From assembly GCF_905147365.1 (NCBI RefSeq), contig NC_056413.1:1814501-1878500 (forward strand): 64,000 nt of DNA, written 5' to 3'. Every line of letters starts with the position of its first letter. Within the stretch, counting starts at the first letter, position 1. The position numbers and the translations under genes were made by a program. The DNA comes from Aricia agestis. Taxonomy: Eukaryota; Arthropoda; Insecta; Lepidoptera; Lycaenidae. Under the pieces are notes generated by a model that saw nothing but the letters and a program-made list of their open reading frames with translations, made no database searches and had not been told where the DNA came from. This document shows positions 46,271 to 57,103 of this stretch, one piece after another.

Positions 46271-48193
46271 ATCATTACTAACAGAAAAGTTATGTCTTTT
46301 CTGTTAGTAATGATATTCTTGTTCTTGTTTTTTATTTTCGGTATCCACATTTTATGATCCTGGAGTTCTTTTAGAGCATTATTTACTCCTCCTGATCGTT
46401 CTATGTGGTATTTTATGCGGTCTGTTCTGAGTTTCTTTTTATGGTTCCGTATACATTCATTTATTTCTTTGCCTATTTTCGATATTTCCTTTTTATTTTC
46501 AGTTCTGTCCTTTTTTTCAAGTAGTTTTTTTCTTATCTTTAGTAATTCTCTAGCCTCTGGTCCAATTTTATCATTGTTTGCTTTTGATGTTTGTAGCTTT
46601 TCGTTTATACTTTGCAGCTCTTTTTCAATGATATCGTAAGCTGTTTGTATATCGTCGATGTCATTGTATTTTTGGAGATGTTGTTTTGTTTCATCTTGTA
46701 TGAAAGTAGAAAGAGGCAGTGTAATTGATTTTTTATTTACAGTTTTAAATTTTCTTTTTGTTTTCTCCACTCCGTGAATTACCTTTCCTCTTAAAATTCT
46801 GTGGTTCGTATTGAAGTTGAGACTATTTAGGGTTTCTACATCATAAAATATTTTAGGTCTATTCGTTAGTATAAAATCTATTTCATTTTTTGTTTTATGG
46901 TCTGGAGATATCCACGTCCATTTGCGGCTCTTGTTCTTTTTGTAGAAACTATTCATTACTTTAAGAGGATACACCAGGGGCTAGAGAAATGAAAAAAAAG
47001 TCATGTAATATCTATAGCTGTCTCCCTTACCTCAAGCCTATACCGCAGAACGCGATAGAGACTGCAGAAAATCCAGAAAATCAACGATTCGTTGTCCCCT
47101 GATTCCTTCTCCAAAACTTAACCGATTTAAGTACTTTTTTCATTAAAGATTAAAAAAAGGCTTGAGCTGTGTTCCTATGTTTTGCTTTTTTTTGTATAAT
47201 CTAGCCAAATCTGTTTTCTGGACGTTTGAACACAGCGGAAAATCTGGCCATTTTTTTGGGTTTTTGAACGTTCATATCTTATTTAATAATTAAATTATGA
47301 AAAAAAGAAAACATAGGGACATTGTATTAGTTGCCGTAGATATTAAGGAAAAAAATTATAACTCTACCAGCATTATCCAGGGAGGAAACAGGGGACAACG
47401 TTTGTATGGAAAAAAGGGTGGTGTGGAATCCTCTTAAGATTGAACTGGAGTGCAAATGATAATAGTCTCTCGCCATTATTATTTCTCTTGCCTATACTAT
47501 TTGCCCCAAAACATTATCTTCGTATTTTTGTCTTGGTCCTACTTGGGCGTTGAAATCGCCGAGTATTATAAGATTCTTATATGATTTATTTACAGCCATT
47601 TGTAGTTCTTCATAAAATTTGTCTTTTTCTTCATTTCTTGCGTTTTCTGTGGGTGAATATATTTGAATTATAGACCACGTTTCGTTTTGTTTGAATATAT
47701 TTATGTTACGTATGATAATTCTCTCCGAAATGGCTATTATGTCTTCTATATCATCTTTGTGTATGCTCTTTATTAAGAAACCGACTCCGTACTGTCCTGG
47801 TGTTTCTCCTTTGTAACAAAGTATATATTCTCCATGGTCTATTATTTCTTCTCCAGTTCTCCTTACCTCGCTTACCCCGAGAATGTCCCAATTTATGTGT
47901 TTTAATGCGTTTATGAGTTCGTCCAATTTATCGTCTGTTCTAAGAGAGAGCGTGTTTAAAGTAGCTATAGATAGTGTTTTCTTATTTCTTTTTGTTTTAT
48001 TTCCACTGTACGTTTTCTTATTGTGTGATGTCTTGAGTGTTCCTGGAGGGTGTTGGTCTAATTCCCCACGGGGACCAGCCGGGTTGGGGAATATTGTGGG
48101 TTTTGTCTCTGTTTTCTTTAAAGTAATTATTGTTTTGCTTGTTATCTGGTTCCTGTTATCAATCCCAAAACCATAGCAACCAAAGACAAACAT
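46271..48193 (-). pseudogene. ORF2 endonuclease part and linker
   Basis: The frame starts MFVFGCYGFGIDN (48193). The AP-endonuclease fold is recognisable in LSIATLNTLSLRTDDKLDEL, WDILGVSEVRRTGEEI (catalytic Glu), GVGFLIKS, WSIIQIYSPTENA and NLIILGDFNAQVG (GDFN motif). After the TTAA MITE it resumes SRKWTWISPDHKTKNEIDFI (the W..P....IDFI end of the endonuclease) and a Lys-rich linker. A stop follows DNVLGQIV, and the frame continues in GKRNNNGERLLSFALQFNL. Confidence 0.75.
46965..47433. mobile_element. piggyBac-like MITE flanked by TTAA
   Basis: TTAA at 46961-46964 and 47434-47437, with inverted ends GAGGATACACC and GGTGTGGAATCCTC. Removing the insert and one TTAA restores a continuous LINE reading frame, which confirms the insertion site. 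No transposase; the centre is AT-rich. Confidence 0.8.
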
Positions 48194-48229
48194 TGATAAA
48201 CAATCAATGTTTGTCTTTGGTTGCTATGG
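48171..48229. repeat. perfect 27-bp-arm hairpin at the ORF1/ORF2 junction
   Basis: CCATAGCAACCAAAGACAAA.. and its exact inverse enclose AAACA. The ORF2 start MFVFGCYG is coded inside the left arm, so the same peptide is also read on the other strand. Confidence 0.85.
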
Positions 48230-48930
48230 CTGTTTTGATGTGCCTGGGCCATTGTTTATGCCTTTAAAAATAGAGTTGCCATCTTTTCCTTTCATTCTTT
48301 CGAAGGCGTTTATTTTGCGTGGATTTTCTCCATTTGGTGAGTTAAGTTTTCTTTTTTCATTACCTTGTCTATTTTCCTTAACGATTAGTTTGTCATATTT
48401 TATTATGGCGTAGTTGCCCTTCTTTCTTTCTTCTTTTAATTGCGGAATCAAGGCTTTCCTTTTAGCAATCACATCCCTAGAGTAGTCTTCATCTAGGTTA
48501 ATTTTTCCGTATTCTTTCTTGTTTCTTGGTATTTCGTCTCTTTTCCATGTTTGGAGGAATGAAACACATACTGGTCTAGGTCTGTCTTTGTCGCTCATAC
48601 CTGGGATTTTTTTCCGACCCGCCATACTGACTTTATTTCGCCTTTGGATACAAAAACAGTTCCTTTTCCAAACGCTTCCACGACATACTCTAGCAAATCA
48701 TATGGTGATTTTTCTGTTTCCCTTAATCCATAAATAATTAAGTTATTTCTTCGTTTTTCACGCTCTAGAACTTCAATTTAATTTTGTAAATTAGCATTCT
48801 TTTCTTTTAGTTCTATAATTTCGTTTATTAATGGATTTAATTTTATATCTATTTTATTCATGATTTCTTTCGTTTGTTCTTGCATTTGTAGCTTTATTTG
48901 ATCCAGGAAACTTTGGAACGAGTCTGTCAT
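48224..48930 (-). pseudogene. ORF1 (L1-like, coiled coil plus RRM)
   Basis: Begins MTDSFQSFLDQIKLQMQEQT (ATG at 48930-48928) and continues as a Glu/Lys/Ile coiled coil. After an in-frame TAA it reads LEREKRRNNLIIYGLRETEK, the RRM-like start found in L1-type ORF1 proteins. A frameshift near 48600 precedes DRPRPVCVSFLQTWKRDEI and ALIPQLKEERKKGNYAIIKY, the C-terminal RNA-binding part. It is broken by at least one stop and one frameshift. Confidence 0.65.
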
Positions 48931-49619
48931 TTTTATTTAGGCCTGTCTAAATGTGCTGTCCAAGTAAATTTCTTCCAGCCAGACAACCTATTTTCCTGGC
49001 AAATTTTTAGTTTACGCTGGTATCACTATTTTTTTTTTGAGTGGTATGCCTCGCCACTGACAAAGTTGTCAAAGTTATTAATGTATATGTCATCAACGTC
49101 AGAGTGACGTTTGTTTTTGTTATGTTGGCATTTCATTTGCTTATCAATGGCAGGTGATAATAAAATAACTGGAGGGTAGTTAAATACTTGGGTTTTACGT
49201 ATTTGCTAGATTTTTGGATGATTTATCGCACTGCACTTTGATTTGCACTGTTTATAATACTTCTTGTTCAGTCTATTTGATTTGGTTATGTTTCTTTTCA
49301 CTGATAAATCACTTTTTACGCCTTTAACAATTTTTTATCGCAGACCTCTTATACGTGCGTCTATACTGTTTGACAACCGGAACCGGAAAAAAAATAATTA
49401 AATTGATACTTTTTAAATGTATGTAGATATGCTCGTGGTTTTGTGATATGCACGTAATGCGCTTTCATTTAAGGCCCCACTCGAGTATACTTGCAGACAT
49501 TCGGTGATTCTTCGATTTTCATAAAACATGTCTATGAACTCCAAAGAATTCTATTTAAACAGAAGTCTTTGATGAACTCTCGCACGTAAATCACATTTAA
49601 TAGATTTAATAGAAAAAAA

Positions 49620-49862
49620 AAGTAAATTAAAATCGGTTCATCCGTTCGGGAGATATATGTAGACAGACAGACAGACACGTCAAACTTGTAATACAAAAAG
49701 AGGGGCTTTTTGCGTCGGTGGTGAAAAAGGTTGTCCTTTCCTGTTTTTACCTAGATTATCTATTTGAAAAAATATATATTATTTATATTATATATAATAT
49801 AAATAATATGTTATATATAATATAATATATGGTATATATATTATTTATATTATATATAATTG
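49620..49862. repeat. worn repeat and AT palindrome
   Basis: AAATCGGTTCATCCGTTCGG and GACAGACAGACAGACA mark a common lepidopteran repeat. It is followed by an AT-only stretch (49770-49860) built of TATATTATTTATATTATATA in both orientations. Confidence 0.5.
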
Positions 49863-50269
49863 GAATCTCAGAATGTGGAGGATTATTTAAAATAGTTTTT
49901 AATTTAAATTTATTTACCTACTGTGCAGGAATTTCATTTTATTTACCTACTGTGAAAATTTAATTGTCATGCTGCAAAGGAACGCAAATTGAAACTCAAT
50001 ACGTACTAAAATTGTTAACGTCACGCTCGTTAATATATTTTGTTATGTTTATTATGCAGTCTATCCTCTAAATCATTTATTTTAAGCATTTATTTATTAT
50101 GAGCGTCATTTTCAATTCAATTTGTCTTTATTTCTAAACATGTTTAAAGTTTTTAAAACGCCTAATTTTAACATTAAAATCTAGGAGATCTAAATCATTT
50201 CTTGCGTGGCGTGGTTTCGTTAAAAGTTGCAAAATATATAAAAATGGTTTCTTTTGTAGTAATAATATA

Positions 50270-50400
50270 TTAAACTAAAATACAGCAATATTCGTTCGGA
50301 GCGCAGTCCGTCTTGAAATTCTTCAAGGCTGTACCACAGAAGACACTCTTGTCCATACAAATGCCGCCACGTTTTTCACAACGAGTTTCCTTTATTGATA
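50270..50400 (-). CDS. Gene C exon 3, second six-cysteine domain and stop
   Basis: The acceptor is ATTTTTTCAG. The exon completes an Ile codon, then reads SIKETRCEKRGGICMDKSVF and ends NEYCCILV and TAA (50272-50270). The 131 nt match gene B exactly in length. Confidence 0.85.
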
Positions 50401-51195
50401 CTGAAAAAATCGAAGTAAAATTAGTCTGGTAATAATAGGATGATAAGAAGATAAAAATGAAAGGAGAGAAATATTGATAGGCAATGAGATAAAGAACGGA
50501 AAAGACTCATTAAGAACCATAATATTAATAATTAATAGACGATACAAATAAAAATAGATTGTAATAAAGTGAGAGGAAAATAATATAATTATCAGGATTT
50601 TGTATCTTAATAATTTTCTTGATGTTGTTTACTTGTTAATAACACAAATATTCTGCTTAATACAATATAATTATTGCCCATCCTTCTTATTTCGTTACAA
50701 TCAAAATTAACTTTTGAACTATTCAAAATGATTTGATGTAGACAATGATCAGTGAAATATTCGGTACGTTAGCAAAAACAATAGCGGAGAAATCTGGAGG
50801 AAATATGTAAGTTTCTCTCCCTGCGACTGGTTGGCTGAAATCACATCCAAAAGAAATTATTATTTTTTGACTAAACAGAATTTATAATTACAGGGTATTG
50901 CTATGTTGAGTCTGACTATTTATTTTACTGCAATTGTCAGTAATTAAGGGTAAGTTGACTATAATAATTTATCTGTACCCACATATGAATCAAAATATGA
51001 TTAATTTTTTTTAAATCGCAAAATGGTAACTCTGCTTGCATTTCATGTCTAGCAATTCGTACTAATTTGACATTCGTCAGTTTGGCAGTTTTGACAATTC
51101 ATTAGCTGAATTGATTGAGAGAAATTGCTAAATGTGACCATTTTAGCCTCGCTGGGCGGACTGTCGCAAGCCAACCTGCCTGCCCTAGTAGACGT

Positions 51196-51317
51196 CAAGT
51201 GACAAGCGATTATCGTAAACTCTAACAAAACGTATGTGATTTGACATAAGTCATCGCTAGCGAATACTTTTGTGGCTTTGGCGTTGGCATTTACGATAAT
51301 CGCTTGCCGCTTGTCTA
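51196..51317. repeat. inverted repeat in gene C intron 2
   Basis: AAGCGATTATCGTAAA and TTTACGATAATCGCTT are exact inverses. Pairing beyond them is patchy. Probably a worn MITE. Confidence 0.55.
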
Positions 51318-51472
51318 GGTCCTCTGGACTCTTTTTGCATTCCTGTGTGTGTGCGTAAGTCAGGTAAGCTTGCGATCATTTCGATCAGATAAATAGTTTT
51401 ATCTTCGTCGATTTATTTGTAATTCAACTAATATTTTAACTATAATAGGGCATAAGCAAAATAGATACTTAC

Positions 51473-51625
51473 TTCCAAAACAGCAATCGACGTTTTTATA
51501 AGCTTGATTTGGACATTGGCCTCGCGTCATGATATCGATCTTCTCTGGACAATCTTTTGCATAAACGCAACGACCCCCTGCGTCAGTGCATGGCCTTTCT
51601 TGAATTATATCATCGATGTCACGGA
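51473..51625 (-). CDS. Gene C exon 2, first six-cysteine domain
   Basis: The acceptor is TTTTTCTTCCAG and the donor GTAAGT. It codes RDIDDIIQERPCTDAGGRC, VYAKDCPEKIDIM and NVDCCFG. At 153 nt it is symmetrical, phase 1 to phase 1, so its loss would not break the frame. Confidence 0.85.
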
Positions 51626-51659
51626 CTGGAAGAAAAATAAATAGGACCAAATAAAATTC

Positions 51660-53044
51660 AAAATTAAAAAGTTTAGGTTTGTTGGTGGGTAATTCACCTT
51701 CAAGACACTATCAAACTACATCTTGTACCTTTAAACGAGCAATTCCTGTATATATATAATTATAATCTCGGAAACGGCTCCCTATATACTAATGAAATTT
51801 AATATATAGGGGGTTTCGGGGGCGATCAATCGATCTAGCTAGAAATCATTTTTAGAAAATGTCAGTTAATTCGTGTTTTATCGAATACCGAGCAAAGCTC
51901 GGTCAAATTGCTAGTGATAATAAAACAGTAATACTAAAGAATGAGCATTCTGAGGTAAATTCTGCACTAAATATGCATTACAGTACGATGACAGATAACG
52001 AATATAAAATAATATTACATAAATTGCATTTGTCACCTACTCACAAACACGCTCTAACCTTACGTGGAGTGAGTAGGCGCTAGAGGAAGTCAAGAACCAG
52101 CACGACCTAGATTTTTTATTATTTATTAAATGAATATGTTATTTCTATGTTTTCGTATCATAAAATATAAAAAAGATAGATGCAAATAAATCTAACGTTG
52201 TCGATAATTACGATAAAATTAGCAAGAAATTGTAAATGTCCCCAGAAAATAGGTGTTTTAGTGAAATAAGTATCTTATAAGGGAGGCCGATCGATTTCTG
52301 TGGGACTGATAGTAGAACACACATAAGGATGCACAAAACTAGTCTGGTCAGTTTGGTTTGCAACCAATCCAATCGAACCGATTGGTCTTCCCGTATATGA
52401 AGGATTATTAAAATGCATTTCTTTTATCACTTGCAACGTTTTTAGGTCCTTGAAATAGTAACGATGTGACAATAAAATTTAATTATCGAGGTTGATTACC
52501 TTGTTAGGTTACAAAATGGTTTGAGTCAAACCAAAATTTACGTGTTTGAGTCAAACCGTTTGATCGTCTTCGGGGCCCTTAACTTTAAATGACACCAGCA
52601 TGAATTTATATAATTCAGCATGCAAATAATTGTCAAACATCATTCTTTATCAACTGAGAGAACCAAATAATTTTCCATGGTGTGTGCCGAATCTCTTATT
52701 TTCACCTATTGTGTTTTGTTGTATTGGCTGAAGAATTAGAATTTTCTCTCTGTTATTTCTATTTTTAAACTATTTTAGTTATTTCTATTTATAACTATAT
52801 TTTATTTACTTTATTTACAAACTATATTATATTTTTGAGGAATCAATATTATGCTGGAACAGCTGTTCTTCATTTTTTTGGTTTCTCTATTTTATATTGC
52901 ATAAGGTCGAAATTACTTTAAGCCCTTGTTTACCAAAAAATTTATTGACAAAATAAATTCTTCTTTTAGGTGTCATTTTACTTATGCTAGACAATTTGAA
53001 CTAATTTCATGAAATATAATACTAGATTTTAAAAATTTACTCAC
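51660..53044. other. gene C intron 1, no other gene recognised
   Basis: AT-rich. The small frame at 51859-52083 (+) starts MSVNSCFIEYRAKLGQIASD and has no recognisable domain. I do not call it a gene. Near 52515-52570 GAGTCAAACC occurs twice. Confidence 0.35.
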
Positions 53045-53114
53045 GGTCGTTGCTAAGAATGCACTCAAATGTCAAAACAAGCAAAAACGTGATAAAAACA
53101 CAACGCGTCTTCAT
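53045..53114 (-). CDS. Gene C exon 1, signal peptide
   Basis: ATG at 53114-53112. It starts MKTRCVFITFLLVLTFEC and ends LSND plus one base, then donor GTGAGT. Length and phase are identical to gene B exon 1. An upstream out-of-frame ATG lies at 53142-53140. Confidence 0.85.
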
Positions 53115-53154
53115 GGTCGGCGTGCTCCTGAGCAAATGCCATGGCCTCCGTATT

Positions 53155-53163
53155 GTATATTAA
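53155..53163 (-). promoter_or_regulatory. candidate TATA box of gene C
   Basis: TTAATATAC on -, about 41 nt before the ATG, in a block shared with gene B. Confidence 0.35.
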
Positions 53164-53326
53164 AACTGTGACGCTCTTGTTAAAATAAGTTTGTGTTACG
53201 TTTGCACCAAACTTATAATTATTATTATCTACTTGAACGTTTCTGATATAAAAGGTATAATTGCTAAAGGACTTTAAAAACTTCATTGACTGGTGCCTTT
53301 AGAAGCACAAAGTTAAACGGACGATT

Positions 53327-53440
53327 TTTAGGGTTCCGTAGCCAAATGGCAAAAACCGGAACCCTTATAGATTCGTCATGTCTGTCTATCTGTCTGTCTG
53401 TCCGTCCGTATGTCACAGCCACTTTTCTCCGAAACTATAA
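53327..53440 (-). repeat. dispersed repeat, GGGTTCCGTA end
   Basis: GGGTTCCGTAGCCAAATGGC followed by a run of TGTCTGTC and TCCGTCCGTATGTC. Part of the family at 29600-30207. Confidence 0.5.
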
Positions 53441-53559
53441 AAGCTATATTATTAAAACTTGGTAAGTAGATGTAGTCTGTGAACCGCATTAAGATTTTGA
53501 TACAAAAATGGAAAATTAAAAAAAAATTTAGGTACACCTGAAACAAAAAAAAAATCATC

Positions 53560-55600
53560 TAACTTAAGCGTGTGGGCTATGGGGTACCTATGGATAGGTC
53601 TTCAAAAATCATATTGAGGTTCCTAATATCATTTTTTTCTAACCTGAATAGTTTCCGAGAGAGACTCTTCCAAAGTGGTAAAATGTGCCCCCCCCCCCCT
53701 CTAACTTCTAAAGTAGTCTAGAAAAAAATATATGATGCACATTACTATAAAAACTACCAACGAAAATTGGTTTGAACGAGATCTAGCAAGTATTTTTTTT
53801 TATACGTCATAAATGGTAAACCTTCGAAAATTAACTTTAATTAAATCAACTGAAATATAAAAATAAATTAAAAAAACCTTTTAATTTCATAAAAATAAAC
53901 CTTATTACTGCGGAACACTTATTACAAAAATATTTTTTGAGGTTTTTCCTATCTTTTTAATTATTATTTTGTAAAGTACAAAATTTGATGTAACATTTTT
54001 ACCATTACTCCCTTAATACAAAATATTATATATGGCAAATTGATTCAGACCTTCTCGAGTTTTAGGGAAACTAACAAAACTAAAATTCGCTTTTATTTAC
54101 ATGGAAGATTGCTCAATAAAGCATTTTATCTTTGTCTGAACACTAAAATGAAAAATGCGGTAACGACTAAATGGACAAAACTTGTTCACTTTCCTTCTGT
54201 TTTCCAAAGAAAATTACATCCAGAATGTCTGAGCAAACACTGATTAAACATTTAAGGTCGAACAAGCCCGGTCTACAAGAACTGAAGTTTAGCGAACTTT
54301 GTCTCCGTCGAGACTAGAGAATAATTTGAACTGGACTAAATTTTTTGAGTTATTATAAAATTAGGCTTTGAGCTTAAAAGAGCTATGGCAGCTTCCCATA
54401 GACGAATTTAGGTCATAAATAAAGTAAGCTTCTATGAATGAAATATACCTTGTTTTAAAGAGCACTGATTCTTAAGAAAAAAAATCATGATTTTAGAAGG
54501 CCAGGTTTTTGGTTTTGAAGGTTTTTAGAAGTTTTGAAGGTTATGTAATTATGTAGCTTATTATTTAATGCATGTACCATGTTTAATAATGTATTTATTA
54601 TTAAATATTCAAGAAACTGATGGAGAAATGGAGGTTACGATTGCTAGGCAAAAATAATTAATGAAGACACAAGTTAAGCAACGGGATGTGGATCCCACTA
54701 AGATTGGTGATAACTTTATTAATAACTTGAACTTTATGAATAGCCTAAAAATCTGCCATAGCTCTTTGTAAACTAAATAATTAAATATAGAACGTGTTTT
54801 TTGGTCAGCTTCGTTATTGTCAGGACTATTTTTTGGTAAAAAAAAGTACAAAATCTATTCCACACCGGAGTTTATCTGTAGTGTACTTACACTACAGGAT
54901 AATTTATCCTTAACTTTGACCACAGAATTTAACAGAAGACGTTGCTGGTCCGACAAGGCTTTAAATGAACGTGGGCGCGGGCGCTGTTGGTAAAGGAGAA
55001 CTGTCAAAAATTGCGTTTTTGTATGATGACAGCGTTAGTTCCTTTTTTCGCCACGTGCATTTAAAGCCTTGTCGAGCTCTATGGTTATGGTTTAATATGG
55101 CGTCAATTTTTGACTTTAACCAACGATTTGACATTTTTCATTGTAGTTTAAGTTATAGTTAAAGTAAGATGGTGCAACCCACCCTTAACATATTTTAACT
55201 TATAGTATAAGCTTATAGTAATGTTATAAATGAACAATATAGTATAACGAATTCGGAAAAATTCTTTAGCCGAGTTAGTTAACTTTATATCATCATATAA
55301 AATATGTTATAATTATTATTAATTTTGCATCCATCTAATAGCGAAACAGCGAAGACGCCATCAAGAAAATGATACAGTAATTGAGGCTACTAATCCTTTA
55401 TTACTTATGATGGATGGACCGCCGCTTCACCTGATCCTAGTGATAAATGATAGTGTGTAAGCCGGTGCACACTACTGCCACAACATTATATAGCTAACTA
55501 TATATTCACAATTCACATAGACCGACAGAAATGTCGCATGCATACATTCGTATGATTTCAGGTAACTTTAAGTAGCAATGCACGTCACATGTGAATCTTA
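53560..55600. other. no gene recognised
   Basis: AT-rich with a C10 run at 53689-53698 and a weak inverted repeat (GACAAGGCTTTAAATG near 54952, CATTTAAAGCCTTGTC near 55058). Frames of up to 80 codons lack domains. Confidence 0.4.
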
Positions 55601-55764
55601 GGGTTGATTCAGACCACAACGCGACGCGTAGATACATTTTTAAATTTATATGGATTTGAGAGATTTGCAAGACTTCTCAGGCAATTGAAATCTGTCAAAT
55701 CCATACAAATTTATGCCGCGCTGCGCCTCGCCTCGCCTCGTCGCGTTGCGGTCTGAATCAACCC
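55601..55764. mobile_element. 164-bp Harbinger-like MITE
   Basis: GGGTTGATTCAGACCACAAC at the left with an inverse right end, TTA on both flanks (55598-55600, 55765-55767). It is the same length as 40730-40893. Confidence 0.85.
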
Positions 55765-57100
55765 TTACTGTGTAGAGGGAGAACGATGCAAATTCATTAT
55801 AGACGGCTTACTCACTACTGTTGTGCATGTTTATGTCGAGTCATATGGTTTAATCTGTGATTCGATTGAATGACTAGCGCGTTCATTGAATGACGCCATT
55901 TAATTTACTGACTAATGGACAACTCGTCAAGACGTTGACTGTAACGTTTAACGTCAAGAGTCTAGTGATAATTCATGATAATATAGTGAAGTTGTTAAAT
56001 GGAATGTTATAATTTAAGTAGCCATTGGCGGGGTTGTAATAGGTAAACCCACGCTGTAATATTATTTCCTTACAAATAACGCACTTTAATGTAAATTTAA
56101 TCTAAAATATATCAACACAGTCCTATCAGCTGCGCGAGCTGTTTCACGCCATATTTGTTTTGTTGACTACTAGCGCCGTAGTGGGAAAAAATTAAATTCG
56201 TTCAATTACCTGACTGATTTCATTATTATCGCCCACACACGCCCACGTTATCTGTGTACTCATCATTAAATTCAAGTTCATCATAAAATGTATATGAGTG
56301 CGCCCATAAAAAATATAGTTTATCGATACGATCGACAGTGTATTCCGAGCCTAGGCCGGAGATGAGATAATGTAATGATTCGTGTATTCGTCCCCCATCC
56401 AATTGATACAGGCTTTTATTGTAAGATGTTCGTATTAGAGCGGAAAACTATTCTATTTGCCACCTCAATTTGCGAGGTTTGTGGAAAGGAAAAGTAATAT
56501 TATACTGAAGAATTTATCAGATAAATGTTTTAGGAAAGAATAAAAACCTAGAAGCATTAAACGTGGTGATTTAAGAATCAGATCATATTATATAAACAAG
56601 ACGAGACGATGCGATATGAAATTGATACAAAATTTAAATGAGAGACAAAGTTGTTAGCTATTGTGTTTCGCCGCATCGCCCGGTTTCGTCAAGTTTTAGT
56701 GTGATCTAACCTTTAAGTTCTAAAGGCAGAGGCAGACGTATTATTTTTAAGTGTTTTCTTTTCCAAAGCATTAATTATTATTCTCGTACATTTTTCAGTA
56801 TGAGATAAACCTACTCATAAAGCCTTCTTTAACCCCCGACAAAAAAGAGGTGTGTTTTTTAAATTTAATAATGAAAACTAGAGAACGGATATCCTTAATT
56901 AAAAATTTTTGGTAAGCCCCGTTCTATAATTACAAGCTGATTTAAAACCAACTTATTTAATGAGCAGTGCATATGGGCGATAAGAGTATCATAATAATTA
57001 AAGCTGGAAAATCTGAGCGTACCCGATGGTGGACAAATGAATTGGTTTACCAAACCAGCTGGAACGCTAAGGGCGGTCGACAGACTTGCGACAGGAAATA
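55765..57100. other. no gene recognised
   Basis: No splice-bounded exon, repeat end or RNA gene seen. Near 57000-57090 a frame reads SERTRWWTNELVYQTSW, which I cannot assign. Confidence 0.35.
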
Positions 57101-57103
57101 AAA

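Larger units (their letters stand above)
44420..49380 (-). mobile_element. decayed two-ORF non-LTR retrotransposon (L1-like ORF1, RTE-like ORF2)
   Basis: On - the order is a 5' UTR (from about 49380), ORF1 (48930-48224), ORF2 with endonuclease then reverse transcriptase (48193 to about 44440), and a short AT-rich 3' end. ORF1 and ORF2 each carry stops and frameshifts. Two younger insertions sit in ORF2: 46965-47433 and about 45965-46270. Without them the element is about 4.2 kb. The borders are approximate and I could not settle the target duplication. Confidence 0.75.
50270..53114 (-). other. Gene C: two-domain TCI-like carboxypeptidase inhibitor (gene model)
   Basis: Three exons on - (53114-53045, 51625-51473, 50400-50270) sum to 354 nt and 117 residues. 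Both introns are phase 1 with GT/AG ends. The product is a signal peptide, then domain 1 (C-x6-C-x5-C-x11-C-x9-CC) and domain 2 (C-x6-C-x6-C-x10-C-x5-CC) with tail ILV. In the tick carboxypeptidase inhibitor each small domain has three disulfides and the C-terminal tail blocks the enzyme's active-site cleft. The domain-2 spacing here fits that pattern best of the three genes. I infer a secreted protease inhibitor. Gene B is its tandem duplicate, and gene A a more distant relative in the opposite orientation. Confidence 0.8.
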
